From Phytoseiulus persimilis (Eukaryota; Arthropoda; Arachnida; Mesostigmata; Phytoseiidae), in assembly GCA_037576195.1 (NCBI GenBank), contig CM075102.1, positions 51,828,745 to 51,892,744 on the forward strand: DNA of 64,000 bases, in the 5' to 3' direction. Positions 14,346 to 25,160 of the stretch are shown piece after piece. The notes under the pieces were generated by a model that was not told where the DNA came from, searched no databases, and saw nothing but the letters and a program-made list of their open reading frames with translations. Each line of letters starts with the position of its first letter. Within the stretch, counting starts at the first letter, position 1. The translations under genes and the position numbers were made by a program.

Positions 14346-15650
14346 GGATGCTCGCATCTTGGAGATTGTCCTCGAATATCGCCATCCGAAGAGTCTCAGC
14401 GCTCTACTAAGGGTTGGTGATGCTCTCAATTTCAGGCGAGCGACTACAGGATAGGCTGACCATTTTCGATAGGTGGGGAAAATCCTATGGTGGAAATCCC
14501 ATTCCACCTAGATGCTTCCCCAGAACGGAGCTTCGACCCGAATCCCTCCCTCTGAGCAACACTTTCGCGAAGCGTCTTAGGTCCCATGAGACAGAGTTCG
14601 ATCCTTTCTCCTATCGCGATGGGGCCAACATTTTCATGCATCAGGATAGGTCCCGGGTGCATCAGAAACGGATACTCAGGAAAGGGCCACGAGCCCATGA
14701 AAACGTTCTCCGAAATCCTTTGGAGCTATACCAATGGACGGCTAGGAGGCGGCAAGCTCCATATTTGAAGGCATTCGCGAAGAATGAAACGCCACCGCCC
14801 ACCCCGGGCCAAAGTCGATAAGACGCACTATTTGAGGCGGCTGTTCCCCGCCGACCTACTTTTCGACTTTTTTTCTCGGTTTTCTACCTCCTCCGAATCA
14901 CCGGAAGAGCAACGGCCAAAAAACGTCGCCGCAGCGGTCAAAGGACGTCAGTATCACCTCAGAATGACGAATGGTTGCTCAGTATAAAGAGTGCCGCCTG
15001 GTATGGAGTCTGATCGGGGGTTGGCTCAAACTTGAAGGAAAATCGCGACCTCTACTCGTTCGGAGGGCTCAACTGTAGGGTTCCTCCTAGATTGTAGAAT
15101 ATCTCGTATCTATCGACGAGCACAACTGATCGCTTTACTGAGCCGATAACGAATCTCCACATCAATGGTGGTTAATCTACACTGCAATCATACCTGTAGA
15201 GATCAGAGGTCTCAGCGATTGTATGTATGCGAAACAAGCGAGCGGCCAGCCGCGCTTCCTTCGACGTGTTGGAGAGAAAAGACTGATGGGGGAAGTCGTT
15301 TCATGCTTGGGGTATCGAAGTCGGTCGGTATCAAACAGGGGATACCCAGCGGTGCTAAGGGGATTTAGGGACGGGAACGGGGCTCTGGGAATTCTCGGCG
15401 GCGAATGTGGGGCTTGAGAAGATCTGGCTTGGCAACACTTTTCTAGATATGATTTCAACTTGCAGATGACATCTCTGAGCTCGGACGTCACGAATGCTGT
15501 CTGGCATGCGTATCATTATCACTACGAAATTCGCGAAGATAACGTCTCCCGAAATGGTTTGACGGTATGAGAAGGATGATGATATTTTGCTCTTGGATAC
15601 CCTATCGACTTGCATACGTGAATGCGATACGCCCACTCACCTTGTTTCAG
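14346..15650. other. no gene recognised
   Basis: Short open frames exist on both strands, the longest about 135 codons at 14,414-14,821 on the plus strand. None shows a recognisable domain or convincing splice context. The first coding exon of the PH-domain gene that follows should lie somewhere in this stretch, but I could not identify it. Confidence 0.4.
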
Positions 15651-18600
15651 AAATTGATTTCCCGAATCGGCCATGTGATCGGCGCTCCCCTGGTAGCTCA
15701 CACGCTCACATTCAAGCAGGCGCCCCCGAAGCATTTCGGTCAATTGATGTGTTTCCTAGAAAAAGAGCTGTTCGCACCGTTTCAAGCTACATGCACCATC
15801 AAATCAATGCAGCGGTGAGTAGCGTTGGGAACGGTCTTGCTCCTTCGGTCTATCGAGGGACACCAACGGAAAATATCCCATGAGAGAGTCTCCCGTTCGG
15901 GGAAACGATTAGCGCATTCTCAAACATGCAGGAGTCGTGATCTCATCGAAGAAGCCTGCTGGGACGAATTTTCTCCCTTCATCATGGAATCTCGGGAGAA
16001 CGGTCAAGTGCTCTCCGAACGCGCATTGTACCACTTTTTTCGAGTATTCTGCTTCCTCGCCGAACTCAAAACTGATTCCATCTCAGGGGCTGTGCACGTC
16101 ATCATTTCTCCAGAAGAGGTAGGATCCGAGATCTCAAGGGCTTATGCTATGGACTCCCTTCCTTGAATACTCTGATTATCTTCCTCGATCTGGGAGTCGA
16201 TCCTTCACGACTATCTGTTACGAGAACACCGTAATTGTAAACTTTATCACTAAACTCGGAGTCGAACCATCGAGAACGTAAGCCGCACCATGTGCTTAAC
16301 AGAAAACTCCCGGGTCACGGAAAGAGTTTTTGAGGCGAATTCTCTCATCGGAAGTCTCGTCTTGAGCGCGAGCGAAGACAGGCATCGATCCTTCATTTCA
16401 AGCGAAGATCCATCCCATCGGGCGCCCTCCGCGAGTTTCCCAAAGAGAAAGAGATATGCTGCGGTGACTGCTCGACAAGTGTCGCGTTTAACACGGCGCC
16501 CGAGCTCCTTGACAGAGGGAAACCGCGTGCGAAAGAACCGAACGCGCAGAACTTGGGAGAACTTCTCAGAAGTGGAGCGACATCGCGAGTCATCTTCCCC
16601 ATCTGACCCAACAGCTCCAGGAGAGGGATCGTGTTGCGGCCCCACTGTTTCTCTCTGAACAGTATCGGGTCGTCTCCGAGTGTTTTGAGCCTGGACCCAG
16701 AAAACTTACCTACATCGTCAGCTTCAGCGATCGAGGACATGTGGCGGCGAGTCGACGTCGTATGACCATATCTCTTTTCACAGGCTGAAGAATTCTGTCG
16801 ATCGTTCGTACAATCTCTCGGAGAACCGTGGGACGAGAGCATAGTCGACAGCGACCTCTTCTCCAAGTCAATGGATTTCGAGAGTCTTTTGAAGCTCGTG
16901 GAAACTTGTTTGGCAGCGGGTCGAGATCCGCGCGGTCTCACTGAGGCAGCAGCGGAGCTGTTCGACGTGTTCATCGGAGATGTCATCAAGAAGGGACCGG
17001 TCAAGCGCCGTGTGTTCGGTCTATGGTGGGATTACGTGATGGTGGTACGCCCGCATTTCTTGCAGTTCTACAACAACAGAGGCAAGAGAAAGGTGATTCT
17101 CTTGAATGGTGTCGATTGCGCGTCTCTGGGGTCGACCGCGATATCCTGTTTTTGGTTGGCGTGCTCATTTTCCGCTTCTCCCTTCCTTCAGGCAAGCGAA
17201 TTCCAACTTACTTCCAGCTCGTACGTTAGAAGCGCGTCGAGCTTATCGGGATCGACTTCAAACCTTTTCTCCTTGTCCGGTTTCGGTAATACGAGTGGTC
17301 GTGGTCATAAGCTCCTGATTCTGACCGAAGCAACGCAGGATGAGGTAACGGCTCAGATTCGGTTGAATTCGCGTGACCATACTCGGAATGATGAAACTTT
17401 GTTCCCGGAACAGGGCTCTCCACATGAAATGGGGCACTCCGTAGAATTGTCGCTGTTTTGCTGCGAGCGAGATAGACAGCTCGTTAGGTAGTAGAACCAC
17501 CGCAAACGCTAGGAGCGGCGACACAGAACCTGCTCCCCATGACGCCTTAGACTTGCAAAGCTTTGGAGCTAGATTGTTGATTCTCAACGGTTCGATTCTT
17601 CAGTTTTTTTTGTCACGCGCCCCGAGTCTCTGAGTTATGAGAATGGAATGCTTGCAATTATCGTGAGCAGTGTTCTCAAGGTAGGACCCCCTCTGGGGCT
17701 CTCTAGCTCTCACAGGCCTTTCGCAATACAAACTTCTGCGGAATCCACTTTTTGGACACCTGTTCCTGGGTCCTTGAAGTGCCTCAGGATCAAGTCTAGA
17801 ATTCCTGAAAACCTGAGCCAGGTATTACTTGGAATACTCAGCTCAGAATGAGACCCGATGAAGCTGGTCAGCTCACTCGCAGCATCTTCTGTGGTGTCCC
17901 AGATTCGATCGCCCAAGCGACAACGCCATTTCAACTTGAGCAATGAGAGCCTTCGTTATCGATTCTCCTATGATCCCTCCACTAGTATGATGGGAGACGA
18001 GTTGATGAAGGTTGGTTGTGTTTCCAGATAGGCGCGAAAATCATAGAGATAAGCGCGCCTTGCTATAAATCGAAGCTCCAGTGGATCAACGCAATCCAGT
18101 GTGCAATCGCTCACTCTCATTCCCAGCGGAGGTATCAGAGCTATCTCGCCAGCCAGAGAAGAATCCTCAGGTGATTGGAAATGAATACGACCCATGACCA
18201 GCATTCAGTTCCAGCATTTGAATGAGCACGTGTGAAAGGCGAGATCAGTGCTGGAATGAGAACTGTCCTGGTTTGACACATGAGCTGATTTTCACATTCT
18301 TCCACAAGGCACGAGCAGCGAGCGAGGGAACACACCAAGAAGCAAGAATTGGAACGATCCATTTGCGTACGAATCAAACAAGAGTTGTCTCCGCTCGAGA
18401 GAGAAATCGATTCACTGAAGCAAAAAGTAGACGAGGAGTCTAGAGCGAAGCGCGACGAAGAAATCGTCCGTGGGTAAGCTTCGTGATTTTCGTTGTGTAA
18501 CGCATCTCACTGAGGCTGGCCCCCTACGAGAATCTGTTTTCCAGTGCGCAATCACGTCTCTTGATGGAGGAATGGGAAAAAATGGAGAAGCTTCAGCGTG

Positions 18601-18728
18601 AGCTCGAGGCAACAAAACTGGAATTGAAGCAAGTCAGAAGTGGGACCGCGCTACAGAGACGGGCGCGGTCGCAACGATCGCCGCTCTACAGAGCTCAGTC
18701 TTGGTCTGATTTGAGCGGATCTCAATGA
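15651..18728 (+). CDS. SWAP70/DEF6-family PH-domain protein (incompletely resolved)
   Basis: Exons read in phase: 15,651-15,814, 15,932-16,118, 16,784 to about 17,147, 17,192-17,220, then 18,309-18,473 and 18,545-18,728 (stop TGA). The second exon carries an EF-hand-like helical stretch with LSERALYHFF and ending IISPEE, matching the family's LSNQDAFRLW...VPDEVE region. The third starts the PH domain, with FIGDVIKKG and MVVRPHFLQFYNN corresponding to the family's LILDVLKQG and FVLKPNIISYY. The C-terminal coiled coil has KRDEEIVRGAQSRLLMEE, very close to DEF6 RRDEESVRIAQTRLLEEE. Family members are Rac/Rho guanine-nucleotide exchange factors acting at membranes and actin. The N-terminal exon and the link between PH domain and final coiled coil (17,220-18,309, normally about 190 residues) were not found, so the gene is either divergent there or decayed. 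The donor near 17,147 (GTTTTT) is weak. Confidence 0.78.
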
Positions 18729-20283
18729 GCCGTGACCCGCGTGTCTCCTTTGGGCAACGTTCTTCGAATCAGATGATTTCGACATGACGAGCTACCAAAA
18801 CTACTGTTGAACAAACGACTAAGGAGCTCAGCTCCTAATCATTGCGACCGAAATCTCTTTTCTTCCGAGGCATCTTGGATCTTGGCGCAGATGGCGCAGG
18901 ACTAGACTCCGAAAAATTATTCTCATTTTCATTTCCCCGGTTCAATACAGGGTCCAAGTTCATCGATTTCTGCTTCCATAGAGTTTCTTCCCCTCGAGAA
19001 TGCCATGCTGACCTCGTGGATCCGGGCTTCTCGATCATAAGAACACAGGATCGCCTAGCAATCAACGGATGGAAAATGAAACGGCCTTTGTGACCGGGAT
19101 GGGCTTCTCCTCTCTGTTGTCGCTCCATGCAGTCGGAAATGGGAAAGCCGAATCTTCGCCAGCTAGACTGCATTGAGAACAGTAACGAAGGACTGTGTCG
19201 AGATCGGTCTGGAAGATTGAATGGAGTTATCAAGTCGAATCTGCTATCAGCTGCCACGAGGGCCCACCCGACTTTTCCAACTTCTACAACGAATTCTATC
19301 GACCGAGCTGTCAGGTTTGGGGTTGGGCCATGGAACTACGCGGCGGAGGGAGAGTCGGCGGAGATCGAGGAAGGAGGGAATAGGTTTCGGCAAGGAACCC
19401 CCTTGAGCGCTCCGGCTTGTAATTCGGCGGTCGCCTCGGGAAAGAGCCATTGCATGAGGAATGTTCCTGGAGAGCAGTTCCTAACGCACCGAGTGGATCT
19501 ATCGGGAGATTGGTGTAGATGTTTCCCCGGAGACAACCCGTGGAGTCCGGAGCTCTTTTGGAACGAAAGCCTCAAACTCAGACAGAATGCCGTTCTGCGC
19601 TTGGTAACTCGAGCAGACGTTAGCGAAATCCCATTGCTTGGATTTTCCCTGGGCACATGTGGCGCGTGCCTTATCCTTTAGGAACCGCATTGGCGGACTC
19701 ATGGACGAGATGGTCAGAACTAGAGGTGCCAATTAGGTGCCAATGTCACAATGACTCGAGTGAGGCATGCATGTCCATGCAACAAAAAGCCCATTCCGAA
19801 CTTGACCAAGCTTCTTCCCGATGTCACATATGACTCGAACAAGTCCTCGAGCAGACACATACGTGGCGAACAATCTCGAACTCCAGAACGTGCATTGACA
19901 AGCGTTAACCTATGTTAGTGAAATGGATGCGTCATGAATATGTCATGACCGTCCATGCGTCAAATCAGAGATGTATTCGCCGGGAAATCAGAATTTTCCC
20001 TTATTCCGCCATGGAAGTCTTTAGATGTCGAGCGCCTCCGTTGTTAAGCTCTGAAATACGCTGTGACGGACCGTGACGGCAGGTGACGGCTCTGTAGAAC
20101 GCCGTCGCGAGACTTTTATGTGAGAAGAAAACAGTGCCTTTTCAGTCTACGACTGGAGTTATCGGTTCGTAGGCTTACGCGATATGGATTGAGTTTTCTG
20201 CGTAAGATCTGTTTCTCTTATTCCTGCACGGACTCGAGTTCTTTGAGTCAGCTTCTGGAAATGTTCGTCGATTTTGGTCAAGT
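18729..20283. other. unassigned stretch with coding-like frames
   Basis: A minus-strand frame ending at 18,835 has an acidic then basic C-terminus (SSPAPSAPRSKMPRKKRD) that looks like a last exon, but upstream exons were not identified. A plus-strand open frame of 184 codons at 19,127-19,681 has no recognisable domain. From 19,700 to 20,283 nothing is recognisable. Confidence 0.25.
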
Positions 20284-20329
20284 TCACGGGGGACTATGAA
20301 CAACGGTCAGGGCTGGAGCAAAATCGCGG

Positions 20330-20700
20330 GATTCGCGATTTTCGGCCTCCTCAGCGATTTCTTTAGTTCCGGCACGGACTGCGATAACTGAGAACGTTCG
20401 AATCACTGCTGTAGCTAACTTAATCTTAGAGTATATTCCCCGGAGGATGACTTGGCGAAGGCACAGCTTAGAATGTTTTTGAGCTAGACCAAGAACTTCA
20501 ATAGCTTCAGTCACCCTGTAGACTTCTAGCTTACCTCAGACCAACGCTTGCCGAAATTTTCTCAGATAGCGTTGATTTCCGCAGCGTTCCATTCGCTAGT
20601 GTTGACGCGGAACGGTCTCCCAGCATGTACTCGGAACTATTGAGAGATTACCGCTTTAGCATCGCTGAGCCAAATTTTATCGCCTAAAACGTGGTTCATC
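20330..20700 (-). pseudogene. possible BEL/Pao retrotransposon remnant
   Basis: Reading the minus strand downward from about 20,680, a frame contains IWLSDAKAVISQ, one stop, then FRVHAGRPFRVNTSEW and an EI pair. This resembles the WTDSKAVL...FVANRVxEI pattern of the Pao-type RNase H region. A further frame at 20,330-20,500 contains YSKIKLATAVIRTF, resembling the following RLLRVTAYVLRF segment. Order and strand agree, but similarity is weak and stops interrupt it. It could be chance. Confidence 0.33.
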
Positions 20701-21084
20701 AGAACGCCGGTATGCCCCAGAGCTTAAATACAGATTAAGTCCAGCGCAAGCCTAAATCATCATATTTTGGGTAATTTCCGTCCTCATCGTCTAAGATGGA
20801 CGAATTTCCAGGCTGTGATAGGAACTCTCTAGCATTGCTCCTGCTGTGTTCAAATGAAGAGAACTGTGTGCTTCTGCATCATCACATCACGTGCTCATTT
20901 TTGATCCCATCTTCCTTCACGATTGACGAGCGATTTACTCAGTTTGCGCGATTTTCTGATCGGTCACAGCGACTCGCCCGCCACATTCGCGTTTTTCGTC
21001 GGCACGACAAATTTGCAGCCCCAGCAATGGCTATCACTTAACATTTGAATGAAAAATGGGTGGCGGATGGTAGAATAATCGATT

Positions 21085-21195
21085 CCACCCGATTTGACCG
21101 GGGGCCCGATTTCGAGCAGAGTCCCGATTTGAGCGGCGACCCGATTCGGGCGATGACCCGATTTAAGCGAAGGCCCTATTCGAGCGGGAGCTACC
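21085..21195 (-). repeat. degenerate ~17-bp tandem repeat
   Basis: Six imperfect units of about 17 bp, read on the minus strand as variants of CGCTCAAATCGGG followed by 3-5 variable bases. A further related stretch lies at 21,715-21,780 on the plus strand (CGCTCAAATCGGGCC, CGCTCAAATG), so the block exists in two orientations about 550 bp apart. Confidence 0.6.
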
Positions 21196-21199
21196 AGCA

Positions 21200-22079
21200 C
21201 TTGTGGTTTTCTGGCTCGCGCTAGAGTTGGGTCTCGGCACCTTTTGCTGGCGATCATGACTGAAGGAGAGCTGCAGCCCTCGTTTCTTGAGGCTCTTGTG
21301 GACGAAATCAATGATGAGAATGCGGTGCAATCGCGCAGATCTGTTCTTCGTTCGGATAAAGTGCTGCTCCCGGCATCGACGAAACCCTATATTCTCTTGG
21401 TACAATTGTTTAAGGGAGTTCGAAACACCGATCGCTACTCTGTGGGCTTGCGCCTCGCTGTGGAACTGGCTCGCGGAGCACTTCCATTCTCGCCAGTGTT
21501 CGGGGCCTAAATGGCGACGACGCAAAGAAGCAGAATTGTCAAAAATGAGCGAAGGCTGCTTGCTAGTCAAGTACACGAAGCTCAGCGGCATACTTGTTCC
21601 GCGCTCCGGAAAAACGCGCGCACGCGTACCTGCCTGACTCTACATGGAACCGATGCATTCGGAAGGAACGAAGCGAATTAAGCTCGAGCCACACCAGGGT
21701 CTCCCGCGCCGCTGATGACCGCTCAAATCGGGCCTTCGCTGGAATTGTGCATTCGCTCCAATGGGACTCCGCTCAAATGTAGCGGCATCAAAATCATCGA
21801 TGTAGCTCGATTGAAGCTCCTTGCTGGAGACAAACGGCGTCCTAGGAGCGGAGGTGTGATAATACATCAGGAAGTTCCAGGGTCACCATGGTCGCGGAGT
21901 CGTTCACAACCCAGCTAAGACATAAGACAGTGGTTGCGGCGATGCCTGCGTGACCGATGGACGCGAAACAATCGTTGCGGCCGTTTACATCAGGTCCGGT
22001 ACAGGAGTCGTGAGATCCACGGAATTCCTACACAAGCCTACGTTAAAGGCAGCATGTCTATCAAGCAGTGTTGGGCAAA
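21200..22079. other. no gene recognised
   Basis: Plus-strand frames of 88 and 116 codons overlap at 21,244-21,637 without recognisable domains. The stretch ends at the 5' module of the satellite-bearing element. Confidence 0.3.
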
Positions 22080-22217
22080 TATATAAAAATCCAGGGTCTG
22101 TTTGTTTATTTGTTTGTTTGTATGTTTGTTTGTCCTCAATAGGCTCCTCCGGTATTGATCGGATCGACTTGGAACAAACTGCATGATGTCGGGCGGCTCA
22201 CCGGCAAGGACATAGGC

Positions 22218-24960
22218 TTTCCAACTTTAGAGGGGTGATTCCGGGACCGTTCTGGCCATTACTTTCCAACTCTAGAGGGGTGATTCCGGGACCATTCTGG
22301 CCATTACTCTCCAACTCTAGAGGGGTGATTCCGGGACCATTCTGGCCATTACTCTCCAACTCTAGAGGGGTGATTCCGGGACCATTCTGGCCATTACTCT
22401 CCAACTCTAGAGGGGTGATTCCGGGACCATTCTGGCCATTACTCTCCAACTCTAGAGGGGTGATTCCGGGACCATTCTGGCCATTACTTTCCAACTCTAG
22501 AGGGGTGATTCCGGGACCATTCTGGCCATTACTCTCCAACTCTAGAGGGGTGATTCCGGGACCATTCTGGCCATTACTCTCCAACTCTAGAGGGGTGATT
22601 CCGGGACCGTTCTGGCCATTACTTTCCAACTCTAGAGGGGTGATTCCGGGACCATTCTGGCCATTACTCTCCAACTCTAGAGGGGTGTTTCCGGGACCAT
22701 TCTGGCCATTACTCTCCAACTCTAGAGGGGTGATTCCGGGACCATTCTGGCCATTACTCTCCAACTCTAGAGGGGTGTTTCCGGGACCATTCTGGCCATT
22801 ACTCTCCAACTCTAGAGGGGTGATTCCGGGACCATTCTGGCCATTACTCTCCAACTCTAGAGGGGTGTTTCCGGGACCATTCTGGCCATTACTCTCCAAC
22901 TCTAGAGGGGTGATTCCGGGACCATTCTGGCCATTACTTTCCAACTCTAGAGGGGTGATTCCGGGACCATTCTGGCCATTACTTTCCAACTCTAGAGGGG
23001 TGATTCCGGGACCATTCTGGCCATTACTCTCCAACTCTAGAGGGGTGATTCCGGGACCATTCTGGCCATTACTTTCCAACTCTAGAGGGGTGATTCCGGG
23101 ACCATTCTGGCCATTACTTTCCAACTCTAGAGGGGTGATTCCGGGACCATTCTGGCCATTACTCTCCAACTCTAGAGGGGTGATTCCGGGACCATTCTGG
23201 CCATTACTCTCCAACTCTAGAGGGGTGATTCCGGGACCATTCTGGCCATTACTCTCCAACTCTAGAGGGGTGATTCCGGGACCATTCTGGCCATTACTTT
23301 CCAACTCTAGAGGGGTGATTCCGGGACCATTCTGGCCATTACTCTCCAACTCTAGAGGGGTGTTTCCGGGACCATTCTGGCCATTACTTTCCAACTCTAG
23401 AGGGGTGATTCCGGGACCGTTCTGGCCATTACTTTCCAACTCTAGAGGGGTGATTCCGGGACCATTCTGGCCATTACTCTCCAACTCTAGAGGGGTGATT
23501 CCGGGACCGTTCTGGCCATTACTTTCCAACTCTAGAGGGGTGATTCCGGGACCGTTCTGGCCATTACTTTCCAACTCTAGAGGGGTGATTCCGGGACCAT
23601 TCTGGCCATTACTCTCCAACTCTAGAGGGGTGATTCCGGGACCGTTCTGGCCATTACTCTCCAACTCTAGAGGGGTGATTCCGGGACCATTCTGGCCATT
23701 ACTTTCCAACTCTAGAGGGGTGATTCCGGGACCGTTCTGGCCATTACTTTCCAACTCTAGAGGGGTGATTCCGGGACCATTCTGGCCATTACTCTCCAAC
23801 TCTAGAGGGGTGGTTCCGGGACCGTTCTGGCCATTACTTTCCAACCCTAGAGGGGTGATTCCGGGACCATTCTGGCCATTACTCTCCAACTCTAGAGGGG
23901 TGATTCCGGGACCATTCTGGCCATTACTTTCCAACTCTAGAGGGGTGATTCCGGGACCGTTCTGGCCATTACTTTCCAACTCTAGAGGGGTGATTCCGGG
24001 ACCATTCTGGCCATTACTCTCCAACTCTAGAGGGGTGATTCCGGGACCATTCTGGCCATTACTTTCCAACTCTGGAGGGGTGATTCCGAGACCAATCTGG
24101 CCAGTACTTTCCAACTCTAGAGGGGTGATTCCGGGACCATTCTGGCCATTACTTTCCAACTCTAGAGGGGTGATTCCGGGACCATTCTGGCCATTACTCT
24201 CCAACTCTAGAGGGGTGATTCCGGGACCGTTCTGGTCATTACTTTCCAACTCTAGAGGGGTGATTCCGGGACCATTCTGGCCATTACTCTCCAACTCTAG
24301 AGGGGTGATTCCGGGACCATTCTGGCCATTACTTTCCAACTCTAGAGGGGTGATTCCGGGACCGTTCTGGCCATTACTTTCCAACTCTAGAGGGGTGATT
24401 CCGGGACCGTTCTGGCCATTACTTTCCAACTCTAGAGGGGTGATTCCGGGACCATTCTGGCCATTACTTTCCAACTCTAGAGGGGTGATTCCGGGACCAT
24501 TCTGGCCATTTCTTTCCAACTCTAGAGGGGTGATTCCGGGACCATTCTGGCCATTACTTCCCAACTCTAGAGGGGTGATTCCGGGACCATTCTGGCCATT
24601 ACTTTCCAACTCTAGAGGGGTGATTCCGGGACCATTCTGGCCATTACTTTCCAACTCTAGAGAGGTGATTCCGGGACCATTCTGGCCATTACTTTCCAAC
24701 TCTAGAGGGGTGATTCCGGGACCAATCTGGCCATTACTTTCCAACTCTGGAGGGGTGATTCCGAGACCAATCTGGCCATTACTTTCCAACTCTAGAGGGG
24801 TGATTCCGGGACCATTCTGGCCATTACTTTCCAACTCTGGAGGGGTGATTCCGGGACCAATCTGACTATCACTTTCCAAGTCTGGAGGGGTGATCTCGAG
24901 ACATATCTACCCACACTTTTCAAAACCTGGAGGGGTGATTCCGGGACCAATCTGACCATA
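22218..24960 (+). repeat. 45-bp satellite array 2 (about 61 units)
   Basis: The unit differs from array 1 at fixed positions: it begins GATTCCGGGACCATTCTGGC, then CATTACTCTCCAACTCTAGA, ending GGGGT. Length is exactly 45 bp for nearly the whole array, so the frame never shifts. The 15-residue translation is stop-free on the plus strand (22,235-24,865) and on the minus strand (24,879-22,198). A few units carry array-1-like bases (24,070-24,115 and 24,745-24,785: CTGGAGGGGT, GAGACCAATCTGG). The last two or three units are degenerate and approach the ancestral form with TGACCATACTTCTC. Confidence 0.97.
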
Positions 24961-25132
24961 CTTCTCGAAACCATGATGCTGACCAAGTGAAGAAAGAGGA
25001 AAGTGCCTCGATTCCAGGTCAGAATCCTATCGGGAATCGGTGGCCACTCCCGGAGGTCTCATGACACTACATGTAAGGCAATGTGTGTCTGTCAGCAGTA
25101 GAATCCCGAAGCAAGGGACGGGTCGGCCAGTG

Positions 25133-25153
25133 TAGTCGGCCGAAGGCCGGCTA
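25133..25153 (+). other. terminal stem-loop of satellite-bearing element
   Basis: Arms TAGTCGGCC and GGCCGGCTA pair over 9 bp (one T-G) around a GAA loop. Equivalent hairpins stand at the 3' ends of the other forward copies: 14,312-14,330, 53,128-53,147, about 53,873-53,892 and 41,543-41,561. Position at the extreme 3' end and the AGT that often follows are what one expects of a Helitron-type terminator. Confidence 0.7.
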
Positions 25154-25160
25154 GTGTATC

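Larger units (their letters stand above)
22080..25160 (+). mobile_element. Helitron-like satellite-bearing element, copy 2 (complete)
   Basis: The 5' module (22,080-22,217) begins ATATATAAAAATCCAGGGTC, followed by a TTTG-rich stretch, CAATAGGCTCCTCCGGTATT, GATCGGATCGACTTGGAACA and a GGCTCACCGGCAAGGACATA motif. It is followed by about 61 satellite units, then the 3' module (24,960-25,160) with GTGCCTCGATTCCAGGTCAG, GAATCGGTGGCCACTCC, CAATGTGTGTCTGTCAGCAG and a terminal stem-loop at 25,133-25,153. The same modules in the same order recur at 52,688-53,154. No coding capacity for a transposase is seen, so it is non-autonomous. The Helitron/Helentron assignment rests on the absence of terminal inverted repeats and target duplication, the 3' hairpin followed by AGT, and the internal tandem array. 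Confidence 0.65.

Noticed and set aside
19127-19681. 184-codon plus-strand protein
   Set aside because: No domain, no splice support and several alternative overlapping frames of similar quality. Not called as a gene.
22198-24879. Two giant open frames (876 and 893 codons) on opposite strands
   Set aside because: They are the translation of a 45-bp satellite whose unit is a multiple of three and lacks stops in these frames. There is no codon structure, domain or promoter. Kept only as a testable oddity in the findings.
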